DNA from: Zeus faber | Taxonomy: Eukaryota > Chordata > Actinopteri > Zeiformes > Zeidae | DNA: 64,000 bases | Direction: 5' to 3' | Assembly: GCA_960531495.1 (NCBI GenBank) | Contig: OY482860.1 | Location: forward strand, 6,880,371 to 6,944,370 | Part shown: positions 25,543-37,790 of the stretch, in pieces | Layout of the letters: every line of letters starts with the position of its first letter | Position numbering within the stretch: position 1 is the first letter of the stretch | Translations under genes and position numbers: made by a program | The notes under the pieces: generated by a model | Told to the model about the DNA's origin: nothing | What the model saw: only the letters and a program-made list of their open reading frames with translations | Databases searched by the model: none

Positions 25543-27196
25543 TACACCCTAGCGCATTCAGAGCCCACATTGGGGATGACACATGCGTACATGCTGCTCT
25601 CCTTTCTGGCCCTCCCTCATTCAGCCTCAGATCCAGATGTGCTGCGCTCCCGGCGCAGTCTGAGCTGCCAGCTGAGGCAGAAGCATTACCCTGGCGGAGA
25701 GGGGGAAAGGGCCAGATGAAACAGAGAGGGGAGGTGGGGGGTAATCCTTTTCTGCCATCTTTATTGCGGCCTTTCCATGGCCGGCCACATATTACTGACC
25801 CAGAAATGTATTTTACCTTTTTCACCATCTGAGCGAGGACCCCCTAGGTTTGCAAAGTTCTCATCGACTGAAGCGTCTCGGTGAAGGTCCGATGTGTAGA
25901 GAGAAATGTTTCTGCTTCATTTTTGCACCTGCCGACAGAAGCGGAATGGGAGTGTACTTCTTGGTGTCTCCCGACCCCAAATTCATCCTCAGACATTTCA
26001 TAAAACACCCCATGTGATCCAGTGCCATTTCAGTGTATTTATCACCCCTTACCTTACCGTCTGCATTGTCTGATGGTGCCATTTGGCAGATGATGGATGA
26101 TGTCCTGGGCAATGTGTCGGCAGTTGGTCATTTCTTTAGTGCATGAAACATGGGCCATGTCAGCTGGTCGTGTTTTTTAAGCTCTTGATGGTGCAGGTGA
26201 ATTTTATAGAGCGGTGAGTAAAGAGACAGGGCAGAGAGGGCAAAACCTCGAGTGGCGGTGGTGAGACATATTTCTCTCCAAGAGGATTTGGAGGGGTGGG
26301 GGTGGGGGAGGGGGTTCATGCACAACCCTTGAAACCGAAAAGAGGCCACAGTGAATTGAATATTGAACGGGGAAATCTTTGACCTCTGGGTTCTGTGTTC
26401 ATTTTTGTACAGAATAACTCACACGCAAAAATCAACTTAGAAATAAAAATACAAGTTTGAAATGCAGAAAAATTCCGTCATAAAGCAAAACTACAATAAA
26501 AGTTTAATTACCGGGGGGCTTGGTTTGGCGAGACCCGAGCTTCCATGTCAGCTATCAGTATGACATGTATTTAGGATATCTTTATCTTTATCTCTACTTC
26601 CAGGAAAAGAAGCACTTAATTTAATTTCTTTGGAAAAAACAACCTCCCAAAGGTCAAAAGACAAATCAACGCTATCTTTATTAGGAGCCGGTGAATGCGT
26701 ACGATGATCCTCCGGTGAAAACAAAAAAAAACAGAGCCAAGCCGCTCACCGCTCAGTGCTGTTGCCCCTCATCATTCTTGACAAATGGAGCACGAGTAGA
26801 AAGGCTCCTTTGAGTGAGTTGTAACTTGCGGCAGCCCCTCGCAGGTGTGGGTGATCTTTCATCCTCCCACCCCGCCCCGCCCTCCCCCCGCTCTCCCTCC
26901 TTGGCGTACCTATCTCTGGCCTCCATCAAAAGTGAACGTGCCGCCCCAGGTTCAGATTAAGTCCTCTCTGACAGACCAAAGGCCCCTCCACCCCCACCCC
27001 CACCCCGCCCCCCTCCTGCCCCTTTCCACCTCAACTCACACATCTCCTACAACAGGGGAAATTAGGGCTAGTTTAGCAGATCTTACAGCACCACTAAACA
27101 CCGCCCCAGATCTCTGACTGATTGCCCCCCTCTCCTCACTTATCTTTTGCCTTTGGGCAAAAGTATCCTTTCCATTCCGAGTCTTCCCCCGATTAC
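25543..27196. other. Non-coding
   Basis: No gene. C-rich 26855-27020. 26540-26820 contains TATCTTTATCTTTATCTC and may be regulatory. Confidence 0.5.
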
Positions 27197-27221
27197 AAAC
27201 ACACACACACGCGCGCACACG

Positions 27222-27264
<43 letters not shown>

Positions 27265-27291
27265 ACACACACACACACAGTCAGACACACA
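27197..27291. repeat. CA microsatellite
   Basis: CA/CGCG start, then a CA run with two CTCA breaks. Confidence 0.95.
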
Positions 27292-27399
27292 AAAAAATAT
27301 ATTTTTTCTCGCTTGTCCAGTGAGAAAATATATAGCTTAGTTATTGCTGAGATGTTCGCACTTTCTCCACGGGAAGGTGGAGATGTTATCACATCACAA

Positions 27400-27960
27400 T
27401 GTTGGCTTTGCGTTTTTTTTCAAAGAAACCACGCTTGTAGTTAATGTTTCTTTTAATTGGGGATTAAAAGAGTCCTATCACTTTGTTTATGATAAACCAC
27501 CAGTGTCCTTGGGAGCCCTCCCTCACAGGTTATTATCCGAGACTCTTCCCAGGCCGGGGTTTAGCGTTAACCAATGGTGTAGCATTCTGTTCACCCGGCG
27601 TGAACTGAAATGTTCCCCTACGAACACGGACATTTTGGTGACAGTGGAAAACGAGACATGGTCGATTACCGCACGCTGAGCTCACGGCCAGTCGCCGGGA
27701 TTCCAGTAATTGCTTAAGGAAGAAAACTTCCATTTCAGGATTAAAATCTCATAAGCTCTATCTTTTTTAAAGACTTCTCTAATTATTACTCTTGGAGCAA
27801 TTATGGATGATCAACCTTTGGCAAAGTGCTTAAACGCCTGTGGTTGGGTGAGACCTATCATTTGTCTCTCTTGTCAGTTTCCTGTTTTCCTGAACAACTC
27901 CCCTGACCTGGCTGGCAGGCTCGCCCGTCCCGTCGAGCACTTTTGGCACTTTCCCTATTC
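27400..27960. promoter_or_regulatory. Strong candidate conserved non-coding element
   Basis: About 550 bp with no simple repeats: TAGTTAATGTTTC, TTTTAATTGGGGATTAAAAG, GTTTATGATAAACC, CCAGTAATTGC, TCTAATTATTACTC and GGAGCAATTATGG. High density of homeodomain cores. Confidence 0.42.
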
Positions 27961-28929
27961 TGCGTTGGGTTAAAAGCAGGAGTTGGGTAGGGTGGAGGGA
28001 GGGAGGCAGGGTGTGGGCATGGGTGGATGGTGGGAGTCTAACTTAATCTGACCCATTGCTCAGGTCAGTGAGCTGCTTACCGGGTCTATCCAAACACAGG
28101 GGGGTGGAGGCGGGGGGTTGTTTTGCTAAAGCCGTGGAAAGAAGAAGTGCCCTCTTAAATCAATGCTTTAATTTAGAGCGCTGCACATGCAAGGTTGTTA
28201 TGCGTGAAACCACAGGCGAGGCTGGCACACAACCAGCTCGCTCCACTCCTCTCCTCCTCCTCCACCCACCCCCACCCCCGCCCGCCGTGAAGCCAAAGAA
28301 AGAATTTGCAATACAATTTCAATTTCCACACAATTCCAATGTATTACTCTCAGACATTTTAATTCAAGCTTTGCCCACTGGGTGCCTTTTAGAAATGACA
28401 AAAGGGAATCGCGCTCTCAAATGTACCCATCTGTGTCCACTTAACTGTTTTCATGACTTTCGGTAAAAAAAAAAGTCTGACCGTGATCTGATCATTACGC
28501 TGTGGTGGTAGGGGTTGGACGTCGCACAGGGCTGGGGGGGTTGCAGTTTGATGGTTTAAGTGTTTGTCTGCAGTCTGGGTGTCAAACAATCCAAAGAGGA
28601 ATGTTGAAATGACCCCGATTTATTGTTTTGTTCGGCTGAGCGCTTGTAATTGAAAGGCAAGAACTTATTCCTTCACTCTGATTTGAGGATCTTTTTAGTA
28701 TCTGTGTACGGGGGTGTTGGGAGGCACTTAAATGTCTTATGACTTCCCTGACAGCTTTTTCAGGTAGTTTACCTGGAACTGGTAGGAAAGGAATTCCCAT
28801 GACATCATACCTCTCCTCCTTTTTGTAACCCCTGTGTGAGGTTTGTTCCCCCACTGAGCGAACAGTCTTGACTGAGTGAATGGCAGCCAATTCAAGGCCA
28901 TAAATTTAGGCTCTGTTATAGTCGCTGCA
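27961..28929. other. Non-coding
   Basis: 28130-28200 and 28300-28390 are enhancer-like (AATCAATGCTTTAATTTAG, CATTTTAATTCAAG). A C-rich run at 28260-28285. No gene. Confidence 0.5.
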
Positions 28930-29570
28930 AGTGAGCCGTGCAGCTCATGGCCCGTGCACTACCAGAGATCATGAGCATTACTAGTTGTGCGTCGCCATGT
29001 AGACGCTGTGGCGATGTCCTCCTGAAAGACAGGGGGCGCCCTGCACTATCCACAAGGGGAAACTCAAAATACGGACTTTCGGCTCTTCGACGTCCGGCTT
29101 TTATTACCGGAAGCAATGCAAACCTAAGCAGTGCAAACGCAAACGGACCCAGTCGATGAAAACTGACACGGCGGTTTGCAACATGGAGTTGCGGAACCTC
29201 GAGGAAGAAGAATTATCTGTTTATTATTGCTTTCGGTGAAAAGGCGACGCAGAAGGAGGAGGAATGTCCGCCCTTTCCACGCAGCGAGACACCCAGAGGG
29301 AGAAGGGAGGGAGTCCAGTCGGTGGCAAGTAATGCACCTAAAGCGGGTTTGCCAACGAAGAAGAACCTGAAGCGCACGGCGCGGACTTCCGAAAAATTGG
29401 GAGGTGCGCGCCCTCCCGAGAAAAAAAAGCTGTGTGGCGACGTAGCGAGCACTACAGTGACGTCATTTATGCGGCACTCAGAGGCCAATGTGTTGAACAA
29501 TTCATGTTGAGTGGACATGCATGTTGCACTGCACCAAAATAAAACGTTTGGACAAAAGTAAATCATTCTG
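28930..29570 (+). other. CpG-rich transcription-unit-like block, identity unknown
   Basis: CpG-dense island in otherwise AT-rich DNA. ETS-type ACTTTCGG/TTACCGGAAG motifs (29076-29115) are followed by an ATG at 29184 (MELRNLEEEELSVYYCFR, stop), a +1 overlapping frame with [10 protein letters not shown] near 29240-29265, and a 62-codon frame 29322-29510 rich in Lys/Arg. An AATAAA lies at 29538-29543. The basic RRRR stretch after a Leu/Glu-rich start faintly recalls the N-terminus of PIF/Harbinger transposases. It could equally be a small gene, a retrocopy or a non-coding RNA promoter. Confidence 0.25.
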
Positions 29571-29940
29571 TCGTCCACATTTTCTATTTTTCGGCCAAAA
29601 TGAATAATTTGGAGGGAATCCGTCTTTTGGGAACCACTGTTCACCACATTTTTCCGCCCAGATGAATTATTCCTGCGAGAATTCCATTGACGACTCAGCA
29701 GAACCGAGCAGAACCGACTATTCAGATCCGACACCCGTTCATCGTTTCAGCGGAAGCCCTCCCTCGCTTATCCGTTCATCCGACCCGACGGAATCAAACA
29801 AACTAAGAGTCGGAAAAATCAAACGACTCGGTGCACCGAGTGACTCGTCCAGAACCGAATCTCATAAAAGAGCGGAACGTTTCATCACCGCCGTACACCA
29901 GGTTACAAACAGGGTCACTGGTAAATGGCTCCTGCTGTGA
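29571..29940. other. Non-coding, CpG-moderate
   Basis: Short direct repeats (GAACCGAGCAGAACCGACT) and GACTCG motifs. The 92-codon plus-strand frame here is Ser/Arg-rich without family features. Confidence 0.4.
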
Positions 29941-30140
29941 CTGTAAACAAATGCTCTAATTCACTATAATCATTCTGTGGGCCCAATGCTCTAGGAGATG
30001 CTATGGCCAGTCTCAGTAGCTTAATTATCTTTCTAATTTGTATTAGCACTGGCTATCCTCTCAGGGATAATTACGTATCTTGTGTGTGAGTGCGCTTAAT
30101 GAGGTTAACTTGAGTCTTTATGTGTATTAAGGGTTCAGTC
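29941..30140. promoter_or_regulatory. Strong candidate conserved non-coding element
   Basis: GCTTAATTATCTTTCTAATT, GTATTAGCACTGGC, GGGATAATTACG and GCGCTTAATGAGGTTAAC within 200 bp and no simple repeats. It is sharply bounded by A runs at 30160. Confidence 0.42.
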
Positions 30141-30680
30141 ACCTTATAGAAAGGAGGGAAAAAAAACAAAAAACATTACAGCCGAATGTGCTTTCGTGTG
30201 TTTTCACTTAAATATAAAATATAATTTCCTCCCCGCTGCATGGCGGAGGTACTGTGTGAGCAATCAGCAATAATTCCACCCTGAGAAGTTGTAGCGTGCG
30301 TGACCGAGGAAGTGGATGTGTTTTCCGGTATCGACGTTTCCTGGGACCCGCCGGCGTTGAGGCCCCATGACAGCTCGAGCCGCCCAGGCGAGCTCCACGC
30401 CGGAGCTTAACCCAGCGCGCTGAGCTGCGTCAGATACAATCAAAGAATGCCCTTATCTGATCGGTGTCATCTGCCGTCGTTCCTTGATGCCGCCTCCGCT
30501 CCCGTCACTCTTTTCTTTTTTTTTCTTGTCTTTCTTCCGTTGACGGTTTGAAGAAGTCTTACCACTTCTGACAGACGGACAGTTCGTGTTTGGTCGGTAT
30601 TGATGGTGACGCCGAGATCTCCCAACTGTCTGTAACTTGATTTTATCAGAATTTCCCAGTGCACCCTGTAACCCTCACGC
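30141..30680. other. Non-coding
   Basis: CpG-rich 30290-30430, T run at 30515. No gene. Confidence 0.5.
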
Positions 30681-31080
30681 TGTGGCAGATTTACTGTATA
30701 CCGAGTTTATCAAACCCTACACATTGTCTCTTGCAATTGAATCTATAATAAATGGCCACACATCACTTATTTATTGGACTGAACATCCCCCCACTCAGTT
30801 GCTCATCTAGATGTTTTTTTTTTTACTGCAGGTTAAGAAGGGAAACCATCTTATCAGTGACTGGGGGGATTTATTAGTTGGAAAAAAGATAATTGCTACC
30901 CATAGGCCACTAGGGGCTGATTTACAACCACTAATATTTAGGATTCCTCTAGCCAGTTTTCAGCTTTTTATCTCCAGCCATGCCTGCAGCACTCGGAGGA
31001 GAGGGGTCAGCGTGGACCATGTGGAACCGGCTGGGCGAAGCCTCCACTCACAGCAATTTGGCTGAAGACTAATGTGTGAG
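30681..31080. promoter_or_regulatory. Candidate conserved non-coding element
   Basis: GTTTATCAAACCC, CTATAATAAATGG, CTTATTTATTGG, GGATTTATTAGTTGG and AAAGATAATTGC, interrupted only by a T10 run at 30814. Confidence 0.38.
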
Positions 31081-32179
31081 GATGTAGCCTACATAAAAAG
31101 GGTCTCGTCCACGTAGGTCTGCCCAGAGCCGGCAAGCACCTGTTCGGCAAACCAGCACTGAGCCTTTTAACAACAACCTCTTGGGCCGGACCCTTTTTCA
31201 TGTAAGATGATTTCCAGGAAAACACAATAAAAATAACGAGAGTGCATCTAGATTATCCAAGATCCTATGAAACCCCCCTTCATGATCATGGCCGATGCTG
31301 CCCATTTTCCACGCCTCAACCTTTACTTTCAAAACTTGTTTTGAAGTTTGCACTGACAACATGACATTCTAGTGACAGAGCCAGTGAAAGGAAATCTCTT
31401 TGTGTGCGCAAGACAAAAGTGTGTGTGCTCCCGCGTCTGTGTTGGCGCGATGAATTGTCCTTGCGGTGGGCATACCTCGGTTATGTTGATGATATAATAC
31501 CTGAATACAGGTAGCATTCTGGGTTATTATTTCATTTAACTGCGGGAGTGGGGCAGTTGGAGGCGAAGCAGGAAATGAAGAGTCTTGGGCTTGTCTGTCC
31601 ACACTGATCCTTGGGCTGACCGGGAGGCAGGACTGGTTTCTGCAAGGGCACTCAGATGTCAGGTCATGGGTTCAAAGCCCAGGTGTTGTGCCTCGCAGCA
31701 GGACACATCCATTATAAACAGTGTAAATTATTTTGGAGAATGCAGAGTTTAACCCGGGATCAAACGGCGGCGCCTAATGGCCGACCATTTCTACTGTATC
31801 AGTGGAAGATTTTGCTGCCAAACAAAACGCTGCGGTTCCTTCCGGACCTTGGATGTGAATATTTTTATAACTTTATCATTTTTATTTGTATTCGTCTTCA
31901 TGTGGCGAGCTTCATTTTTCCGTAATGTGAGTATTTTTACAGCAAATTGCATGCACAGAATAATCCCCATATGGCCCAGCAATTCCAGCACAGGTCATCG
32001 AATACTACCAAACCCCGAATAAAACCACTCCTCTTTAACGTTTTTAACAACAATAATTTTTCCATCAAATAAAAATGTTGATTTTTTTTTTTCTTTTGAC
32101 TGAATAAGAAATCGTGCACAAGAATCCAAGGAGCGGAGCAGAGACACGTGCTGCCAGAGACTCCCTAAGAACATCTAAC
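31081..32179. other. Non-coding
   Basis: No gene. 31655-31720 has a box B-like GGGTTCAAAGCCC but no cloverleaf and no clear SINE body. Confidence 0.5.
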
Positions 32180-32480
32180 TATTCCTTTTGATGCCCATTT
32201 CATTGATTTAATTTCTCTTGCTAAAGAGATGTCACTTTGTCTGCAAATGTATTCATCCCGCATATCCGCCTCTTAATAACGCTAATCTTTTTGCCAGAGC
32301 CGAAATCTTACGGAAGGATAATCTCAGATAAATATAGTTAATTGAGGCCAGGTGAACTTTCTTTATCAGTGCCACAGTCGACCAATCTGAAGTAAATGTG
32401 ATAATTAGAACGGAGATGTCTCCACTGTAAAAACCGACTGTGGTCCCGTCTCTCAAACGTATTTTGCAAATTATATCTGA
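32180..32480. promoter_or_regulatory. Strong candidate conserved non-coding element
   Basis: TCATTGATTTAATTTC, TCTTAATAACGCTAATC, AGTTAATTGAGG, GTGATAATTAG and CAGATAAATATAG within 300 bp, no simple repeats. Confidence 0.42.
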
Positions 32481-32816
32481 TTTAATGGCGTGCCGAAGAT
32501 CTCCAGCACATCACCGATGCAACAAATTCAGTGGCGGATTTGTGAAAATAGTGCACCGTGCATGGTGTTGTAGCTCGGTGAATGTCTGTGGCACTTAGTG
32601 GGAAAAAAATTAAAATCCTACACGTCTCTGTCTCCCGCCAGAAATCATTTCTGCTTTTGAGTTACCTTTCACAAATATGTAACCCATTAACAGCCATTTT
32701 TAAAAGAGGAGTTATAGGGAAACATAATCTCCTCAAAAAACACAGTGAGATAAACAAGAAGCCGCTCCTCTGACAGGGAGAGAGAGTAAGAGAGAGAGAG
32801 AGAAAGAGAAACGAGA

Positions 32817-32847
<31 letters not shown>

Positions 32848-33130
32848 TACTGAGTTTTTAAAAAGCTTTATTTAACACATGTGGTATCTACTGATTCCAG
32901 TGGCACAAGCACAAAAAACTGTAAGACCATTCAACTGGAAGAACAAAGCACTAAATAATAATAATAGTAAATAATAGTCATAGAAATTATGATATAGTCA
33001 TCAAAATACTTATATAATATAATAATGATAATTAAAAAAACGAAAGGAATAAAAAAAACATTATAAACCGCACAAATAAAACAAAAAAGGCCCCAAAGAG
33101 AAATATAATCAACCATGTGTATATATATAC

Positions 33131-33178
<48 letters not shown>

Positions 33179-33350
33179 ATTCAAAGGCAGTGAAAAGAGA
33201 GCCCTCCTCTTCCTCGGTGTGGCCTCATGACTATGAAAGGGCTATGAAAGGGTTCTCTCTCTCTCTCTCTCTCTCTCCCTCCCTCTCTCTCTCTCTCTTT
33301 CTCACTCACTCTTTCTCACTCCCTCTCTCTCTCTCTCCCTCCCTCTCCCT

Positions 33351-33385
<35 letters not shown>

Positions 33386-33389
33386 CGGC
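32481..33389. other. Non-coding, repeat-rich
   Basis: GA repeats 32773-32848; AAT/ATA-rich 32955-33030; TA then GA repeat 33117-33177; CT/CCCT repeat 33253-33386. No gene. Confidence 0.8.
33253..33386. repeat. CT microsatellite
   Basis: CT with CCCT and CACT interruptions. Confidence 0.95.
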
Positions 33390-33730
33390 CCTTGCTCCTT
33401 CGTGCCTGACCACCGCCAACACCCATGAGAAACCACGTCCTAATTACTCGTTCAGCCCGACAGAATCTCCTTAATTACAAACTTCATTAGCTTGCAGGAC
33501 TTTGTTTTTCTGCAGAAAAGGAGGGAGCAGGGGACGTATTGGGCCAAGGGTGCAGAGGAGGCGAGGGCTTGGGTGTTTTAGCACCTTATTCCTCCATGCA
33601 TTTCTTTCTCTTTTTTTTTTTTTTTCCTTTAAGGAGACCTCAGTCAGAGATCTAATTAGATTTGTGGCGAGAATCACACACCTTGTAACTAGCCTCTGGA
33701 GTCCCCCTAAAAGGACAGCGTGAGCCAGGG
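33390..33730. promoter_or_regulatory. Candidate conserved non-coding element
   Basis: CCTAATTACTCG, CCTTAATTACAAAC, CTTCATTAGC and GATCTAATTAGATTTG, broken by a T15 run at 33611. Confidence 0.35.
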
Positions 33731-35732
33731 TAAGAGAGGCACAGAGAATTAAATGGACCCACTGCCGCCTTTCATGTGTGAAGTGGTCTGGTTTGCCATG
33801 TCCTCACCTCCAAATACAAAATAACCTTGAGCGCTTATGTACCCTGCGACCATTATACCTCTCTTACAAACACACGGGGACACGGGAGGAGGAAGAAGAC
33901 AAAAGACGCCGGAGGCGCCGGCGCGTCGGGCCAGGGCATTTGCAGTAATGACGTACAACAACAAAAACCTCGCGCCGCACACACATTTACATTGGTCGGT
34001 CAACCCCGGTTTCCCTCCAGTGTTCGGAGCTGGTACACCGTCGCACCTGTTTTCGTGGGAAACTGCCATTTGTTCCTCGCCGTCATTTCCGCCCCTGGGG
34101 TTCTCCCGTTTTAACCGCTTTGGATGAGAGGATATCGGTCCGTGTGAGGTGGAGCGAGGGACTGGCTCTCGGTGGCTGCTGATGCATTATGGAGTGCCGC
34201 CGCCACTGCCGCCCCTTGTAGGGCTTCCTCGCCATCCCCTGTTTGAGCGCCAACGTCTCTGGGCGGCACGTGCCGAGGTCTGCCTCCTCTTTCAGGAAAG
34301 GCGCTTCACCTTAAGCCCACATAAACACTCGCAAGAGGTTATGCATGTTATTAATTACGGGACGACGTCTCTCGGCAGCTCCGATTGAGAGTGTTAGTAT
34401 CCCTCTCCTGCAATGACTAAACACCGGGACTCGGCGTGGCCATCGAAAAAGGAACATCATGAGTCACCGAGAGTCAATGATCGGCGAGCAGAGTTTGGGT
34501 TACCGGCGTCGGGGCAACGATGAGAGGTGTTTCATTGGCTGATGATACATGACACAATTTCAATTACCGCAACAAATACAGTACGTTCGACCTCCTAGAA
34601 GGCAGCGGTCACGCAATGAAATCCAATACCGAAGTCATAGATGCAAAGATAAAGACCCTTTTTCCCCCCCTCTCGGTTTTAAACAAATCATTATGACGTG
34701 TTTATGACAAGTAATAGTATCTCCACAAGAAATTAAAATTTGGCAACGTGCGCCCAGCAGGAGAGGAATTCACATCGGGGAGAAATTTGAAGCTTCTTCA
34801 GATTCTGTAGAATGTATAATTGACCTTATGAGTCATTGAGTGTTGTGAGCCGCGCAAGGGCCGGCTCTGCGAAATATGTTCCCGTTCGGTTTACGTTAGG
34901 AAATATTCCAAGAGAAAAAAACGTCAAAAATCCATATTATTTAACATAAAAGTAGTATCTCATGGGTTTCTTTTATGTTTTGACTTTGGATAAAAATGTT
35001 TAATTGCTAACCTCTCATTGAAATTGTGTGAAATGTATCAACGATGATGAAATGATGATGGTTCGGGGTAGTTAAATATTCAAAAACAAACCCATCGTTA
35101 AAGCCCTTGTCTGAATAGTTTACTCCCAACGACCAAAAGTTCAATTTCCCTGAAAAACAAGACATCCACAGCCCAAACCATCACTTTTCTTTTTTTCTTT
35201 TTTCTTTTTTTTTTGCCTCCCCAACGCAAGTTAGTCATTTTTGTTGCCTCGCATAACCCTTTCATAAACCTTAATTCCAGTAATTTTCTACTAAAACAAA
35301 TCCCACCAAACAATTGTGAAAAAAAATGTGGTTAATAGTCCGGGAGGAGGAGGAGGCATTTGGGGAGGTTTTTTGGAATTGGACATAGTTTTCTTGTAAA
35401 CCGTTTTGAAAGTAGGCAATCCACAAACCCACTTTGTTCCCCGGGCTATGCTGTGGAGCAGGGGTTCCCAAATGTTTTTCCTCTGAGACTCCCTAAATCC
35501 TGAATCAAACCTGATTCAACTAGAGACCTCCCTAGTTTGCTTCTTTTGTGTGTTTATTTTATGAGCGGTTGGCGGTCACTTTTTTTTTTTAATGGTTCTA
35601 TTTTAATGGTAAAGAGAGCAATGTTTGACTAATATTTCACTATTAGGGAGCATGTGCCTCAAATCATGTGCCCCTCGCCCCACCCTGGTGATCTCTGGTG
35701 ATCCTCGTTTGGGGTCTAGCACCCCAGGTTGA
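33731..35732. other. Non-coding
   Basis: CpG-rich 33890-34300, AT-rich 34640-35100, T/C runs at 35180-35215 and T10 at 35581. No gene with family features. Confidence 0.5.
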
Positions 35733-36092
35733 GACAGGTGGAGAGAGGTAGATCTCCCTCCACTCCTCACCATTGGAGAGAGGTACATCTCCCTCCACCC
35801 CTCACCATTCGAGAGAGGTCTCCCTCCACCCCTCACCATTGGAGAGAGGTACATCTCCCTCCACCCCTCACCATTAGAGAAAGGTACATCTCCCTCCACC
35901 TCTCACCATTAGAGAGAGGTACATCTCCCTCCACCCCTCACCATTAGAGAGAGGTACATCTCCCTCCACCCCTCACTATTAGAGAGAGGTACATCTCCCT
36001 CCATCCCTCACCATTGGAGAGAGGTAGGTCCTCCTCCACCCCTCACCATTAAAGAGAGGTACATCTCCCTCCACCCCTCACCATTAGAGCTG
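35733..36092. repeat. Minisatellite, 35-bp unit, about 10 copies
   Basis: Head-to-tail copies built from AGAGAGAGGTACATCTCCC and TCCACCCCTCACCATT. One copy is shortened to about 29 bp (near 35810-35838). GAGG and CCTC blocks make each unit partly self-complementary. Confidence 0.95.
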
Positions 36093-37200
36093 CCAAGAGA
36101 GGGAGACACAGCAACCCACACCACTCAGGAATTAAAGGCGAATCCCGCAATGTCACCTGTCGGTTCAACACCGCACACCCCGCTCGCTATATTACATTTC
36201 ACCTATAATTGTTGCCACGTTTGTCGCGCCCCGCCGCCTAACGCGCAAAACGGAGAGCCGGCATTCGTCCCAGCGGCGGCAAAGACATCCTCTCCGAGTG
36301 CGAGGACGTGAACCACTGTCCTCGAGCCGCAAAACAAATCCAGACACCAGAAAACGCGAAACACGTTCAGCTCAATTAGCCGCCTTTGCGCGTGTTGATT
36401 TAGCGCGGACGCGGCGGGGTAGACCGCTCCGTGAACCCTCGCTCCCCCCGCGACCTCTTGAACCGCCTGAGCCCGCGGCAGGTAAATGCGAAATCTCATC
36501 AAATCTGCGGCATTATTTCCAGAGGTACCTGCCGAGGCGGCTGCCGGCAGGGGGTGGGGGGGAGTGCGATGGAGCTGTGTCGGGACTGATGGTGTGGGAG
36601 GGGACTCACAGGTCAGGAGACACAAAATAGTTCAGCAGGCACATGGGATATATTTAGGGAGGCCATTGTTTGTTTTATTTAGGGAGCGAATTGAGGATTT
36701 TCCAAACTGCGGGGCCCCAGAGGTATTTTATCAGGTGTACAGTCCGCCATATGCTACACATTAGTGCACTGACGGGAATGCTGGTTGCAGATATAACCTG
36801 TAAAATGTTTCGCGTGTGGACACGGGGAAGACATTTGTCTATAAGTTTTGCGTACGCGCGGGGCAAATGGTCAACCGAACGAAGGGAGACAATGGCAGAT
36901 GATCACTTAAATATTTACTCCGCCCGAAAGACCCCAAAGCAAATCATACCGATCTACCACGTTGTCGCCAGCCGTACAACAATGAACCGGGTTTTTCCCA
37001 TATTGAATCAAAGGTTTGAAACAATCCGGACCTGGTTAAAACGGGTGGTGAACGTGGTTCATTCCTCCACGTGCTTGGAGGCCTCACGGGCCGGGTTGTG
37101 CCCACACAGAACGAGGCCGGTCGGGTTCCAGCAGATGGAGGAAATGTTCACGGACTGCGAGCAAGGGCATGGTGGGAGCCACGGCGAGGACAAGCCACAA
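36093..37200. other. Non-coding, CpG-rich then unique
   Basis: 36230-36560 is CpG rich. 36480-36530 and 36640-36700 have enhancer-like motifs (GGTAAATGCGAAATC, TTTTATTTAGGG). The long plus-strand frame over 36670-37515 shows no protein family and ends in GA and GT repeats. Confidence 0.5.
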
Positions 37201-37207
37201 GGGCTGA

Positions 37208-37209
37208 CG

Positions 37210-37251
<42 letters not shown>
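37208..37251. repeat. GA microsatellite
   Basis: Nearly pure GA run. Confidence 0.95.
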
Positions 37252-37253
<2 letters not shown>

Positions 37254-37382
37254 TGGGGGGGGAGGAAAAAAAAAGTTGAGTGTTTCTGAATCCCATCGCA
37301 GCCAAACACAAGATGAATATTTTATCAAGAAATTGACTTTGACGTTTAAAGGTTTCAATCCCAGGTCTGCTGAAGCATCTGT

Positions 37383-37443
37383 GGTGTGTGTGTGTGTGTG
37401 CGTGCGTGGGTGCGTGCGCGCGTGCATGTGTCCATGCGTGTAT

Positions 37444-37515
<72 letters not shown>
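37383..37515. repeat. GT/GC microsatellite
   Basis: GT with GCGT interruptions, then about 34 uninterrupted GT units. Confidence 0.95.
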
Positions 37516-37516
<1 letters not shown>

Positions 37517-37605
37517 ATGGAAGCCTTTAATTGTCTGGACAGTGAAGTGTTAATTCTTTATGACACTAAACACAGGTTGGATTAAAAGCACCCCCTCCCA
37601 CCCAC

Positions 37606-37790
<185 letters not shown>

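Noticed and set aside
25026-25832. Open frame of 268 codons on plus strand
   Set aside because: Mostly His/Thr repeats from the CA microsatellite; no start context, no domain, frame open in several registers.
31655-31720. Possible tRNA gene (GGGTTCAAAGCCC box B-like)
   Set aside because: No matching A box at the right distance and no acceptor or anticodon stems can be drawn.
36670-37515. Open frame of 281 codons on plus strand
   Set aside because: No family motif; its last third is translation of GA and GT microsatellites, and the strand and spacing fit no exon structure.
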